The notes: generated from the sequence alone by a model not told the origin. Positions 28,991 through 37,884 are shown, counted from the stretch's first letter. The stretch: DNA of 64,000 nt from Candidatus Caldarchaeum subterraneum (GCA_937934305.1 CALHAG010000002.1:77263-141262); one strand, 5' to 3'. A program made the numbers and translations.

Positions 28991-29094
28991 GAGGACCAGC
29001 CGCAGTCAAGACAGGTCACGCATCTACCTTGGTTTATGATACGCTCTGACTCGCACTCTGGGCATTTTCGCGGGAAATTCATCCGACCATCCAT
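28978..29094 (-). CDS. Stand-alone zinc ribbon resembling the class II RNR C-terminal domain
   Basis: MDGRMNFPRKCPECESERIINQGRCVTCLDCGWSSCLM*; promoter GGCC-N8-CTTTATT upstream; absent from the ORF track. Confidence 0.55.
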   Translation of the reverse strand: MDGRMNFPRKCPECESERIINQGRCVTCLDCGWSSCLM

Positions 29095-29177
29095 AAACTG
29101 TCAACATGTTGACGGAAATAAAGAGGTTTAAGGCCCTACTATAACGGGATAAATCAAGGCGCTTCATCTGAAAAGTC

Positions 29178-29582
29178 ATGGTAGAAAATCACGGGATTTC
29201 CCGGGAGCTGCTGGTTCGCGGCGACCGTAGAGCCATGTCGATGTTCAGGGCCCGGCTCCGAAAATTGGCGAGTAAAGGGCTTTGGGAGGAGTGGGACAGG
29301 TTTCTCGACAGCCTTGAGCCGGTGGCGAGGTATTGGCTGGCGAGCGAAACATGTGGCGAGTATACGGAGCTGCTTCACTTGGGTGAGGTGATTTTCTTTA
29401 TCGAGGTTGGTGTAGATGGGGCGGTGAGTGTAACTGGTCTCAGGTGGGATACACGTCTTTCCAGAATTGGGGTGCAGTTGAAGCACTATCTATTAGAGCA
29501 CTGCTTCAAGGAGATTAAGCGCCAAGCTACCTCCCAAACCAGTAACGTCCGTTTAAACCATGCTGCATCAGCAGGGCCGTGA
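29178..29582 (+). CDS. Hypothetical protein
   Basis: 134-aa ORF; overlaps end of 29527..30381. Confidence 0.5.
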   Translation: MVENHGISRELLVRGDRRAMSMFRARLRKLASKGLWEEWDRFLDSLEPVARYWLASETCGEYTELLHLGEVIFFIEVGVDGAVSVTGLRWDTRLSRIGVQLKHYLLEHCFKEIKRQATSQTSNVRLNHAASAGP

Positions 29583-30381
29583 AAAGCTTTCCAACACGCT
29601 GGTCGAATGAATAGTCCACGCTCAGCTCCTCTCCCAGAGCATTTGCGAGATAAGTCATGTTCATTCCCCTGATGTGTAGGGTTTCTCCATAGACCATGTC
29701 AGGCCTGACCCTTCCCAAAGCATCAAAAATCTGCATCAAGTCACCTTCCACGTCAGGTCTTAGCCTGCACGGCGGTAGAATAGGAGCGATGATTACACCT
29801 GTCCTGAGCCCCGCCTCTCGCGCCTGTCTGATTATGTCAAGCCTTCTCTGCGGCGTAGTAACTCGCGGCTCAATAGCCCTCGCCAGCTCCGTGCTGAACG
29901 TTGCCACGGAGACCTGAACCCTTACCTGCTCCCTGTATTTCTCGAGTAAGTCAAGGTCTTCGAGGACGAGCGGCGACCTTGTCTGGATGCAGAACCTCAC
30001 CCCGCATCGCAAGCCGTGCTCAAGGATTTTCCTCGTCCATCCAGCAAGCTGAGGTAGATAGGGGTCATGTGTTGAACTGAGGAGAACCTCCTCGCCGCGC
30101 CACCTGCTCCATGGTGTTTGCTCGATAACCTCGTCTAAGTTGGTTGGTGTAGCAAAATAATATCCCCAGTCCTTATCGACCAGCCGCCCCGCTCTCGGAG
30201 AGGAGTATAGCTTATGTATCGAGTCCACGTAGCAGAACCTACATCCAAAAGTGCACCCAATCGCATAGTTAGCGACCCAGCCGTCGGAAAGCCCCTTACC
30301 CACGCCCCCCTTCTCCTCAACCGTCAGCTTCGAGGGCTTGACCAGAGGCGGCTTAATCCTATACCTTCCAAACTCTATCAA
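29527..30381 (-). CDS. Radical SAM protein, spore photolyase-like family
   Basis: IGCTFGCRFCYVDS (CX3CX2C) and SSTHDPYLPQLAGWTRKILE. Confidence 0.85.
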   Translation of the reverse strand: MIEFGRYRIKPPLVKPSKLTVEEKGGVGKGLSDGWVANYAIGCTFGCRFCYVDSIHKLYSSPRAGRLVDKDWGYYFATPTNLDEVIEQTPWSRWRGEEVLLSSTHDPYLPQLAGWTRKILEHGLRCGVRFCIQTRSPLVLEDLDLLEKYREQVRVQVSVATFSTELARAIEPRVTTPQRRLDIIRQAREAGLRTGVIIAPILPPCRLRPDVEGDLMQIFDALGRVRPDMVYGETLHIRGMNMTYLANALGEELSVDYSFDQRVGKLFTALLMQHGLNGRYWFGR

Positions 30382-30406
30382 CTCAACCTATATTGTTTTG
30401 GTGGGG

Positions 30407-30424
30407 ATTTAAACGGATAAGGCC
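30407..30424 (-). promoter_or_regulatory. GGCC-N8-TTAAAT promoter
   Basis: GGCCTTATCCGTTTAAAT upstream of the radical SAM gene. Confidence 0.7.
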
Positions 30425-30503
30425 AAGATAAAAAATGGTCAAAGGCTCCTGAAGACCATCCAAATAAACCACGGCATATGGGCCGGGGGTTTTGAAACCC
30501 CGA

Positions 30504-30609
30504 TGGACCGAACGGGACTTGAACCTTATCGGCCAGCTCAATTTCTTGGAGCTGACTCGCGACCTCCCGCAAGCCAAGCGGGCGCTCTTCCATGTTGAGC
30601 TACCGGCCC
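30504..30609 (-). tRNA. tRNA-Ala(GGC) with ~32-nt intron in the T-stem
   Basis: Acceptor GGGCCGG/TCGGTCC with G3:U70; D-arm GCTC-AACATGGAA-GAGC; anticodon arm CCCGC-TTGGCTT-GCGGG; T-arm GCG^AGTCAG...GATAA^GG-TTCAAGT-CCCGT. Confidence 0.7.
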
Positions 30610-30669
30610 ATGCTGTCGCTTCGGCTTGCTGGCTAAAGAACCTTCATGGCCAAGCACTGCTTGGCTTAT

Positions 30670-31377
30670 CTACTGGCTGGCTATTGACCATAGGCGGTCA
30701 AACTCCTCCACGAATTGCTTAGCTACGTCTTCGGATAGTATCGCGACGAGGTTTTCGTCATTAGCCTCCTCAGCCGCTCCCGACCAGTTGTAGCTACCGG
30801 TTGCCACGATTCTTTCGTCGATAACCATGAACTTGTGATGCATAAGCGCAGAGTTGCCGTCGAGCCTGATGTCTAAGCCCGCCTCCTTTAGGCGCTGGTA
30901 TTCGGAGCCTCGTATCTCGGCTGACTCGGCTTCGAGCACCACCTTCACATCCACGCCCCTATTGTGAGCGGCTATCAAAGCGTTGGCGAGCCTATCGTTT
31001 GTGAATACGTATACTGCTACGAGAATACGTCTCTGCGCCGCGTTGATGAGGGTTTCCAACATTGATTCGCAGACCATGGGCCTTGAGAAGCAGACCGCTA
31101 CGCCTGAGTGGTTGTATAGCTGAGGTATTTCGGGGATGATTGAAGTGGTAACCGTGACTGTTCTCGTAGAAGTTAGTGTGGTGGGCTGTGTTGCTGTTGT
31201 CGTAGATGTTACGGTGTAACTGGCTGTCGCGGTTAGCACGCGTGTGGAGACCGCGGTTGCCGTGGTTGTGAACGTGGTGGCAACCCTTTCCCTCGGGCTT
31301 AGGGTTAAGCCAGCGGCAAGTCCCGCGAATAACCCAATCAATAGAAGGACAACAGGGACCACAACGCTTCTATTCAT
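30670..31377 (-). CDS. Phospholipase D-like (HKD) protein, N-terminal TM plus Thr-rich stalk
   Basis: ALMHHKFMVIDERIVATGSYNWSGAAEEANDEN. Confidence 0.85.
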   Translation of the reverse strand: MNRSVVVPVVLLLIGLFAGLAAGLTLSPRERVATTFTTTATAVSTRVLTATASYTVTSTTTATQPTTLTSTRTVTVTTSIIPEIPQLYNHSGVAVCFSRPMVCESMLETLINAAQRRILVAVYVFTNDRLANALIAAHNRGVDVKVVLEAESAEIRGSEYQRLKEAGLDIRLDGNSALMHHKFMVIDERIVATGSYNWSGAAEEANDENLVAILSEDVAKQFVEEFDRLWSIASQ

Positions 31378-31380
31378 GTC

Positions 31381-32178
31381 TCAGACCCCCATGACGCATT
31401 CCATAACTATCTTGAGAGGGTCTATCTGCTCGTAAGGTATCGGGACCACTACCGCGAAGCCGCTGTTATGAACGAATGTTTTCGGGTATGATGTCGCCTT
31501 TGGTATAAACTTCCCCTCATTAGCCTGTATCAACATGGTGCCTCCATCCCTTGAAGGCATCACAGCTCCTATGATGTGTTTGTCTGCGTGAGCCTCACGG
31601 ATATAGGTGAGGTTGAGGGGTTTGGGTGAGAACACTACGTAGCCGAGGGGTGTTGGAAAGAGCTTGACGCCGTTTTTGGCGAATAGGAAGTCGTCAAGCA
31701 AGGCAAGAACGGATTCTCCGACACATCTCATGATATAATGGAGTGGATGCTCTGGAGAAAGCAACGTGATTGTCGAGAAGTACTTCAGCATCGCCCTCTC
31801 CACAAGACCACGGTCTTCATCCATATTCAGAACCTTCTTAGCCACGTAGGCCCCAAACCTATCCCGCAGGTCAATATACCTAAAGTCCGTCGGTAGATTC
31901 TCGCTATCTATTCCGAAGAAGTCTCTTAGCACGAGGATGAAGCTGCTTGGCAGGTCTTCGTCTTGGTGATGGTCGAAGAAAATTCTGCCGTCGTATCTCT
32001 TGCCTACATCGACGACTATCTCACCTTCCTCAGGCTCGCCGGTGAAGTCGGGGACTCTAATAACAACGGCGTCAGGATACTTGTGTAGCAGAAGGCTTAC
32101 CGCCAAGAACTCGTCTGAGTGAGCCGGCCCAGAATGCGTGATAATCTTTTTGACGGCTAAAGGCTCCAGACTTTGCAA
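31381..32178 (-). CDS. MYG1/UPF0160-like putative metal-dependent hydrolase
   Basis: IITHSGPAHSDEFLAVSLL...IVVDVGKRYDGRIFFDHHQDE. Confidence 0.7.
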   Translation of the reverse strand: MQSLEPLAVKKIITHSGPAHSDEFLAVSLLLHKYPDAVVIRVPDFTGEPEEGEIVVDVGKRYDGRIFFDHHQDEDLPSSFILVLRDFFGIDSENLPTDFRYIDLRDRFGAYVAKKVLNMDEDRGLVERAMLKYFSTITLLSPEHPLHYIMRCVGESVLALLDDFLFAKNGVKLFPTPLGYVVFSPKPLNLTYIREAHADKHIIGAVMPSRDGGTMLIQANEGKFIPKATSYPKTFVHNSGFAVVVPIPYEQIDPLKIVMECVMGV

Positions 32179-32204
32179 CGGTAACTCAGCCTCATCTCAA
32201 GCCA

Positions 32205-32375
32205 TCAGAGGTCAAGCCAGCCTCCGACAACTTTACCATTCACTATCAGTAGAGGGTCTAGCCCGACTCGCCTAATCTCATAGCTTTCAATATGCACAGG
32301 CTCGAGGGCTTTCTGCAGAGCTTTTGGCACCTCTTCTGGTAGTTTTTTCTCCTGTTTGACAACTACTTGGCTCAT
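32205..32375 (-). CDS. Small protein with GGWLDL C-terminus, related to 26159..26380
   Basis: MSQVVVKQEKKLPEEVPKALQKAL...VNGKVVGGWLDL*; start placed by promoter spacing. Confidence 0.6.
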   Translation of the reverse strand: MSQVVVKQEKKLPEEVPKALQKALEPVHIESYEIRRVGLDPLLIVNGKVVGGWLDL

Positions 32376-32398
32376 GGCTATACCTTCATGCATCATAG

Positions 32399-32416
32399 AT
32401 TTAACCGGATAAGGCC
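32399..32416 (-). promoter_or_regulatory. GGCC-N8-TTAAAT promoter inside palindrome GGATAAGGCCTTATCC
   Basis: GGCCTTATCCGGTTAAAT, ~25 nt before ATG 32375. Confidence 0.7.
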
Positions 32417-33075
32417 TTATCCAAAGCCTCTAACAGGTTCTCCAATTCTCCATGCATCTCCGCTCCATATTTCTCCATTTTGTGGCTAAGCTTGGCTGAA
32501 AGAGGCGTCAGGTGGACCGGCCTGCCGAGCCTAATCGCGGACCATGCGGTTGATTCTGAGTCGCCCCCCTCATCCGCCTCCACGACCACGACGATGTCAG
32601 AAATCAGGGCTATCGTCATGTTTCTGAGGATAAAGTCTCTGGGCTGCGTCCTGTGTCCATCAGGGAATTGGCTGACCGCGAGGTGCTCGCTCATGATGAG
32701 GCTTTGTAGGCCTTTGTTTTCTGGTGGATAGACACGGCTTAATGGTGTGCCGAGAACGGCGGCCGTCTCCCCGCCGCTGCGGACGGCTTCTAAATGAGCC
32801 GCGGTGTCAATCCCTTTCGCGAGGCCGCTGACAATAATCACCCGTTGTCTGCAGAGCCATTTGACTAGCTCCCGTGCATAGTTCAGACCTTCTTCGCTTG
32901 CGTTCCTTGTTCCCACGACGGCTACACGGGGGGTCTGAAGAGGGATACGCATTTTTCCGCAGACGTAAAGCCTGTTTGGGGCGAGTCTCCTCTCGACGCG
33001 GTTTAGCGGTCTTCCGAGGAGCTGCTCCACCGTGATGCTACGTGCCTGTCTGTAGGCTCTGGATTGCGTCGTCAT
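32401..33075 (-). CDS. DprA/Smf-like Rossmann protein
   Basis: VAVVGTRNASEEGLNYARELVKWL...IVSGLAKGIDTAAHLEAVRSGGETAAVLGTPL. Confidence 0.85.
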   Translation of the reverse strand: MTTQSRAYRQARSITVEQLLGRPLNRVERRLAPNRLYVCGKMRIPLQTPRVAVVGTRNASEEGLNYARELVKWLCRQRVIIVSGLAKGIDTAAHLEAVRSGGETAAVLGTPLSRVYPPENKGLQSLIMSEHLAVSQFPDGHRTQPRDFILRNMTIALISDIVVVVEADEGGDSESTAWSAIRLGRPVHLTPLSAKLSHKMEKYGAEMHGELENLLEALDKALSG

Positions 33076-34075
33076 CCACTAGAACCACTCTCGAGCCCTC
33101 GGATACAATCCTTGCGGGCCTTATTTCGAGATGCAGAAACTTCCGTGGAAACAGTACGAGATACCTGCTGTTCAGCGGGTATCTTGTCCTAAGATGAATC
33201 ACTAGGCCATACTTGTTCAATGGCTGGATGAAGTTATAGTGGAAAACCACGCCGCGCAGGGATAGGAGCCTGGCAGCCGCCAGCACGTCTATCGGTGAGC
33301 GGGTGGAGAGCTGTATAAGGTTGCCGACCGCGTCTCTATCCACCACAGCTATTCTTCCTAAACTACCTATCCAAAGGTTTTCAGGCCATAAAATCTCCTG
33401 AAGCAGCTTTTCTGAGAGGAAGGTTACTTGCTGGCTGTTTAGGCCCAGCTTGTCGCGTACATAGAAGCTGTGGTGGCCGAAGAGCGAGAGCAGGACCGGG
33501 TTGTATATCTGTACGAGGTCGGGGTGGCTGAACGCGGCCGCTTTCGTCAAGTAGATTTCTTCGAAAACCATCAACTCCTCGATTGAGGGGAGATACTGCG
33601 TGAGCTGGTAAGCGGAGAAGCTTCTCCTCATGTATTCGAGCGGCTCTTTAAGGGAGTCAATGGTGTAGACCCGCAGCTCATATGAGTTGATTTTTTCCAG
33701 CCTCGTGGGCCTCAGCTCGAACGGCTCCTGCTCTTCTCCTTCAATTTTTGCAAAAATTCCTCCAATGATGGGGATGTAGTAGGAGCTGTTTATCTGGTAG
33801 ACGTTTGTTAGTGAGCCTAATATGGAGAAAGCTTGCCAGACCTTTGGAGGGTATGGATGTGAAGCAGGCTTGAAAGGCATCTTGGATGCAAGAATGACAT
33901 GGAACCCCGCGTCCCTAAGCCTCCGAACCAAGGAAAGGAGACGAGCAATCGGCTCAAGCTCTTGCAGGAGGCTCGGCATATAAGCCGCTTTTCTAAGCTT
34001 TTTCACAAATGTTTCCTGTATTTCTGCAAGCAGGTGTTCGACGTCTCCCTCCATGGTCATGGGGATGCTGGACAT
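33038..34075 (-). CDS. Hypothetical protein, paralog of 25036..26076
   Basis: 345 aa; same layout as the other copy. Confidence 0.65.
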   Translation of the reverse strand: MSSIPMTMEGDVEHLLAEIQETFVKKLRKAAYMPSLLQELEPIARLLSLVRRLRDAGFHVILASKMPFKPASHPYPPKVWQAFSILGSLTNVYQINSSYYIPIIGGIFAKIEGEEQEPFELRPTRLEKINSYELRVYTIDSLKEPLEYMRRSFSAYQLTQYLPSIEELMVFEEIYLTKAAAFSHPDLVQIYNPVLLSLFGHHSFYVRDKLGLNSQQVTFLSEKLLQEILWPENLWIGSLGRIAVVDRDAVGNLIQLSTRSPIDVLAAARLLSLRGVVFHYNFIQPLNKYGLVIHLRTRYPLNSRYLVLFPRKFLHLEIRPARIVSEGSRVVLVDDDAIQSLQTGT

Positions 34076-34078
34076 GGA

Positions 34079-34624
34079 TTAGGGTCTTTGAGGCCTTGTT
34101 AGCGGGAGTCTATGTCTTGTGAGGAAACCGAACCATTTATCAAGCTCAGCGGCCCTCTCGCGCTCGAAAGGCAGCACAGCCGCAGTAGCGCCTAACTCCC
34201 TCAGTTTATTGGCCGCAATCTCAGCCCCCTTCAAATCCGAGAACACTAGGACATCATCGTTGAAGAATTTCGCTATGCCTGTGCATAGGCCGGCTGAGGC
34301 TGTGTATAGTGTCGCGGCGGTGTGGATGAGCCCAGCCCGGCATTCGTTTAGGGCTGTTGCTGTGTAGACTCTTACATCGTCTGGATGATAGACGATTACA
34401 CATGAGCCGGCGTGGAGCCTTCCCCATCGCCTGCATTCGCATCTTTCCTTAACCATGTCGAGAAGCATGTTGTTGACAGACTCGAAGCCGATGAACCCGT
34501 TCGCCTCAACCCCGTCAACCTTCTGGTCTTCCACGAGTCTATACTCGTCTATCAGGCCTTCAAACATGGATAGGTAGCTGGCGAAGCTTTCTAAATACAT
34601 GGGGTTTACTCTGAACTTTATCAT
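34079..34624 (-). CDS. Hypothetical protein
   Basis: 181-aa ORF. Confidence 0.6.
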   Translation of the reverse strand: MIKFRVNPMYLESFASYLSMFEGLIDEYRLVEDQKVDGVEANGFIGFESVNNMLLDMVKERCECRRWGRLHAGSCVIVYHPDDVRVYTATALNECRAGLIHTAATLYTASAGLCTGIAKFFNDDVLVFSDLKGAEIAANKLRELGATAAVLPFERERAAELDKWFGFLTRHRLPLTRPQRP

Positions 34625-34627
34625 GTT

Positions 34628-34948
34628 TCACGCCCCCGTGGTCTGCTGGCTTGCTTGTAGATGTCTGCGTCTTAGGAAGCGTTTTCCCCCGCTTTCGGTA
34701 ACCTCGTAAACATACTCCCCAATCTTTACCCCGCCCTTGGCCGAGGCCTTTTCGACAAGGTCTGGAGGAGCTTGGTCTGCGAAGACCCATTCGCCGCGGC
34801 CGTCACGGTATTGTCTCCACGGCAGGTTGTCGAAGCCTGTCTCCCCCTCCTCTCTAAGAAGGTCCCTGAGCTGTTTCAATATATCCAGCTCTTTCTCGAG
34901 CTGTTTTATTCTCTCGTCGAGGAAGGCGCGTAGTTTATCGCTGCTCAT
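34628..34948 (-). CDS. Hypothetical coiled-coil protein
   Basis: MSSDKLRAFLDERIKQLEKELDILKQLRDLLREE. Confidence 0.6.
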   Translation of the reverse strand: MSSDKLRAFLDERIKQLEKELDILKQLRDLLREEGETGFDNLPWRQYRDGRGEWVFADQAPPDLVEKASAKGGVKIGEYVYEVTESGGKRFLRRRHLQASQQTTGA

Positions 34949-37190
34949 GAGCCAGCACCTGCTCCTTCCCGAGGCCGAGGACCTCCAATGTCCTGTTTCT
35001 CACCTGTCTCCTCACCTTGACTGAGGGGGCGTGTAGGACTTGAACGCCTTTGGATGTGTCTCTGAACACGGTTATCCCTTTGACTCCTATTTTTTCAGCC
35101 GCGACGTATGCGTTTAGGACGTCCTCAACCGTTGCCTCTGCCGGCATGTTGATTGTCTTGCTCACAGAGCTGTCAACCCACTTCTGTATCTCATACTGGG
35201 CCCTGAGATGGTCCCACCAAGCAATTTCCCTAGCTGTGACGAAGACGTCCCGCATATCCTCAGGTATCTCGTCTATCCCTTGTACGGAGCCGCCGTTTTC
35301 GGAGACTTTTTTGAGCAGCTCCATGGAGTAAAGCCCACGCTCCTTCAACTGCCTCTCAAACTCTATGTCGACATAGTAGAACCGCCCCACTGTGACATGT
35401 TTTTCATAGACAAGCGCGAACTGTGGCTCTAGCCCGGCCGATACATCGAATATCATGGATATGCTGCCTGTGGGGGCTACCGTGGTGACGTGGCTGTTTC
35501 TAAGCCCCACCCGCTTCACGCGTTCCGACACTTCTCTCCAGTCCATTGTCCACATCTCGGGGTGATAGAAGCCCTCTACGGCAAGCAGCCCCTGTGTGTA
35601 GAAGCTGGCGTCATACAATGGGAATCTGCCCTTCTCCTCCGCAAGGCTTGACGATGCCATGTAGGCGTGGTAGGAGATGAACTCCATCACCCTGCTCATG
35701 GTGCTGAAGCCTTCTTCGCTGTCATAGGGTATGCCGAGGGCGTAGAGCATGTCCGCTAACCCCATTATGCCTAGCCCAATCCTCCGGTGTCGCCGGTTCT
35801 CCTCTGTTAGGCGCGGGAACGGATGTCTGTTGACGTCTATCGCGTTGTCTAGGAATCTTACAGAGGTTTCAACGGATTCTCTCAGCTTTTCCCAGTCGAT
35901 TTTTCTGGCTTCCCTGTCCACGTGCTCGTAAAGGTTGATGCTGCCTAGGTTACAGGACTCATATGGATAGAGCGGCTGCTCCCCGCATGGGTTGGTGCAT
36001 ACTATATCGCCCAAAGCTTGTCGGAGAGGGTTTCTCCTGTTTATATGATGCTTGAACAATAGCCCCGGGTCGCCTGTCATCCACGCCTGTCTAGCTATCT
36101 CCTGTAAGAGTGTTCTGGCGTTCACCTCCCCCACCTTCATCCCTGTCCTTGGGTTTATCAGAGGATAGCTGGAGTTGGAGTGGTAGCTTCGCCAGAACTC
36201 CTCATCAGTCATGACGGATATGTTGAAGTTCTCGAACCCGCCGTTTTCCTTGCATGTTATGAACTTCATGACATCTGGGTGCCATGCCTCGAGTATGCCC
36301 ATGTTGGCTGCTCTTCTTCTACCGCCTTGCTTGATAACATCGGCTACCTTATCTATCAGGCTCATGAATGAGACCGGTCCGGATGCGACACCACCGCTTG
36401 AAGATACAACGTCACCTTCCGGTCTCAGCTTTGAATAGTTTATTCCAACTCCTCCGCCTGTCTTGAAAATCAACGCAGCCCCCTCAGCAGCCCTCATAAT
36501 CGAGGAAATATCATCCTCGACGTCGAGCACAAAGCATGCGCTGAGCTGGCCGAGCCTAGCTCCTGCGTTGAAGAGCGTCGGGCTGTTGGGTAGAAAGCGT
36601 TTCTCGAACAAAAGGTTGGCGAACCTGTGGAAAGACTCCACCGCCTTTTCGGGAAGCGGCTTGCCCCTTATGTGGATGTATTGGTTTGTCACGAAGTTTT
36701 CTGGAATATTGTATGTTAGGGCTCCGCCCTTGTCTGCGACGGCTATGGCTGAAGCAACGCGGTACACCATTCCCTCGGGGGTTTCGATAATCCTGCCCTC
36801 CTCATTCCGTAGAAGATACCTCGAAGCAAGCAGCCTAACCGCGTTGACGGATAGCGCTTTCTTGGTCCATCTCTGAGGCTCCACCCCAAGTATGGATTTC
36901 TTCTCAGCTCTCTCCTGCTCCCTTCTGTGCCTGTAGGTTATGTAGGCTTTGGCAACGTCGTAGAGGCCATGCCTCATTAATGAAAGCTCGACAATATCTT
37001 GTATCCGCTCGACGTGAGGCTTTTCATCACCCTGTGTCTCCAATATCGAGACCACTTCAGCGGTCACTTTCTTGGCGGACACGGTGTCAACACGCCCAAC
37101 CTCTCTCATTGCCCCGAGTATGGCTTTCTCTATACGTGAAGGGTCGAAATCCTCAAGCCTTCCATCCCTCTTCACAACAGCCTTCAACAT
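34935..37190 (-). CDS. Ribonucleoside-diphosphate reductase, class II-like, without C-terminal zinc ribbon
   Basis: N-terminal ATP-cone-like; NSPTLFNAGARLGQLSACFVLDVEDD; CTNPCGEQPLYPYESCNLGSINL; APTGSISMIFDVSAGLEP. Confidence 0.92.
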   Translation of the reverse strand: MLKAVVKRDGRLEDFDPSRIEKAILGAMREVGRVDTVSAKKVTAEVVSILETQGDEKPHVERIQDIVELSLMRHGLYDVAKAYITYRHRREQERAEKKSILGVEPQRWTKKALSVNAVRLLASRYLLRNEEGRIIETPEGMVYRVASAIAVADKGGALTYNIPENFVTNQYIHIRGKPLPEKAVESFHRFANLLFEKRFLPNSPTLFNAGARLGQLSACFVLDVEDDISSIMRAAEGAALIFKTGGGVGINYSKLRPEGDVVSSSGGVASGPVSFMSLIDKVADVIKQGGRRRAANMGILEAWHPDVMKFITCKENGGFENFNISVMTDEEFWRSYHSNSSYPLINPRTGMKVGEVNARTLLQEIARQAWMTGDPGLLFKHHINRRNPLRQALGDIVCTNPCGEQPLYPYESCNLGSINLYEHVDREARKIDWEKLRESVETSVRFLDNAIDVNRHPFPRLTEENRRHRRIGLGIMGLADMLYALGIPYDSEEGFSTMSRVMEFISYHAYMASSSLAEEKGRFPLYDASFYTQGLLAVEGFYHPEMWTMDWREVSERVKRVGLRNSHVTTVAPTGSISMIFDVSAGLEPQFALVYEKHVTVGRFYYVDIEFERQLKERGLYSMELLKKVSENGGSVQGIDEIPEDMRDVFVTAREIAWWDHLRAQYEIQKWVDSSVSKTINMPAEATVEDVLNAYVAAEKIGVKGITVFRDTSKGVQVLHAPSVKVRRQVRNRTLEVLGLGKEQVLAHEQR

Positions 37191-37192
37191 GC

Positions 37193-37387
37193 CTAACCTG
37201 CCTCCGCCTTGGATATAACTGGATGAGGCCTTGTGCTGGTTTCGAGCCGGTTCCTCTTCCTTCTCGGCTTCTTTCTCAACAGCGTGCCGCAGTCAGGGCA
37301 TCTAATGGCCCTTGTCTTGAAGTATGTCCTGCATCTCGAGCAGAAGCGGTATCCAAGGGCATAGCAGCCGTATCCGCTTCTAATCAC
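37193..37387 (-). CDS. Zinc-ribbon/basic-tail small protein
   Basis: YALGYRFCSRCRTYFKTRAIRCPDCGTLLRKKPRRKRN. Confidence 0.7.
   Translation of the reverse strand: MIRSGYGCYALGYRFCSRCRTYFKTRAIRCPDCGTLLRKKPRRKRNRLETSTRPHPVISKAEAG
37211..37230 (-). promoter_or_regulatory. GGCC-N8-TTATATCC promoter of RNR gene
   Basis: GGCCTCATCCAGTTATATCC. Confidence 0.65.
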
Positions 37388-37776
37388 TGCGCCTCACCCA
37401 CCTTGGGGATGAACAGCATTAGTTTCTGTTCTATTGAGCCTTTGACTGTTATCTCGAAAACCTCGCCGTATATGGGCGGGCATAGCACCCGGATAAATGT
37501 GCCCCTCTGTGGAGGTACGAAAACCGCGTGGACCTGTTCATGTTCTCCTGTGATATTTTTGCAGATGGCCTCCCGCACCTCTACGAACCTGTCTGAGTAG
37601 AGCCACAGCCATAGGTAGGAGCCCATAAGTCTAATATCTGCGAGACTAGCCTCTAAGCGGGGCGGCGCCGATTCTTCTGGGAACATGTCCAAAACAGGTC
37701 CCCTAGAGCTTGTAACCGCTAAAACCGCCGCCCCTATGCCGAGTATAACCATGAGTAAAACGGCGCGCCTCATCAA
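37384..37776 (-). CDS. Small membrane-anchored protein
   Basis: N-terminal hydrophobic segment; promoter upstream. Confidence 0.55.
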   Translation of the reverse strand: MMRRAVLLMVILGIGAAVLAVTSSRGPVLDMFPEESAPPRLEASLADIRLMGSYLWLWLYSDRFVEVREAICKNITGEHEQVHAVFVPPQRGTFIRVLCPPIYGEVFEITVKGSIEQKLMLFIPKVGEAQ

Positions 37777-37884
37777 AATCTTCTCGGAGGCGCATACATT
37801 TATTCCGATGAGGCCATTTAGCTAATGGACCATCCAGCCACAACCGCTACCCACGACCTCATGAAAACCATGAGCTAATCGAAG

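Noticed and set aside
30484-30503. Second tRNA-like 3' end (GGGGTTTCAAAACCCCCGGCCCA) behind tRNA-Ala
   Set aside because: Perfect hairpin better explained as a terminator; the nearer TCGGTCCA gives the diagnostic G3:U70 acceptor
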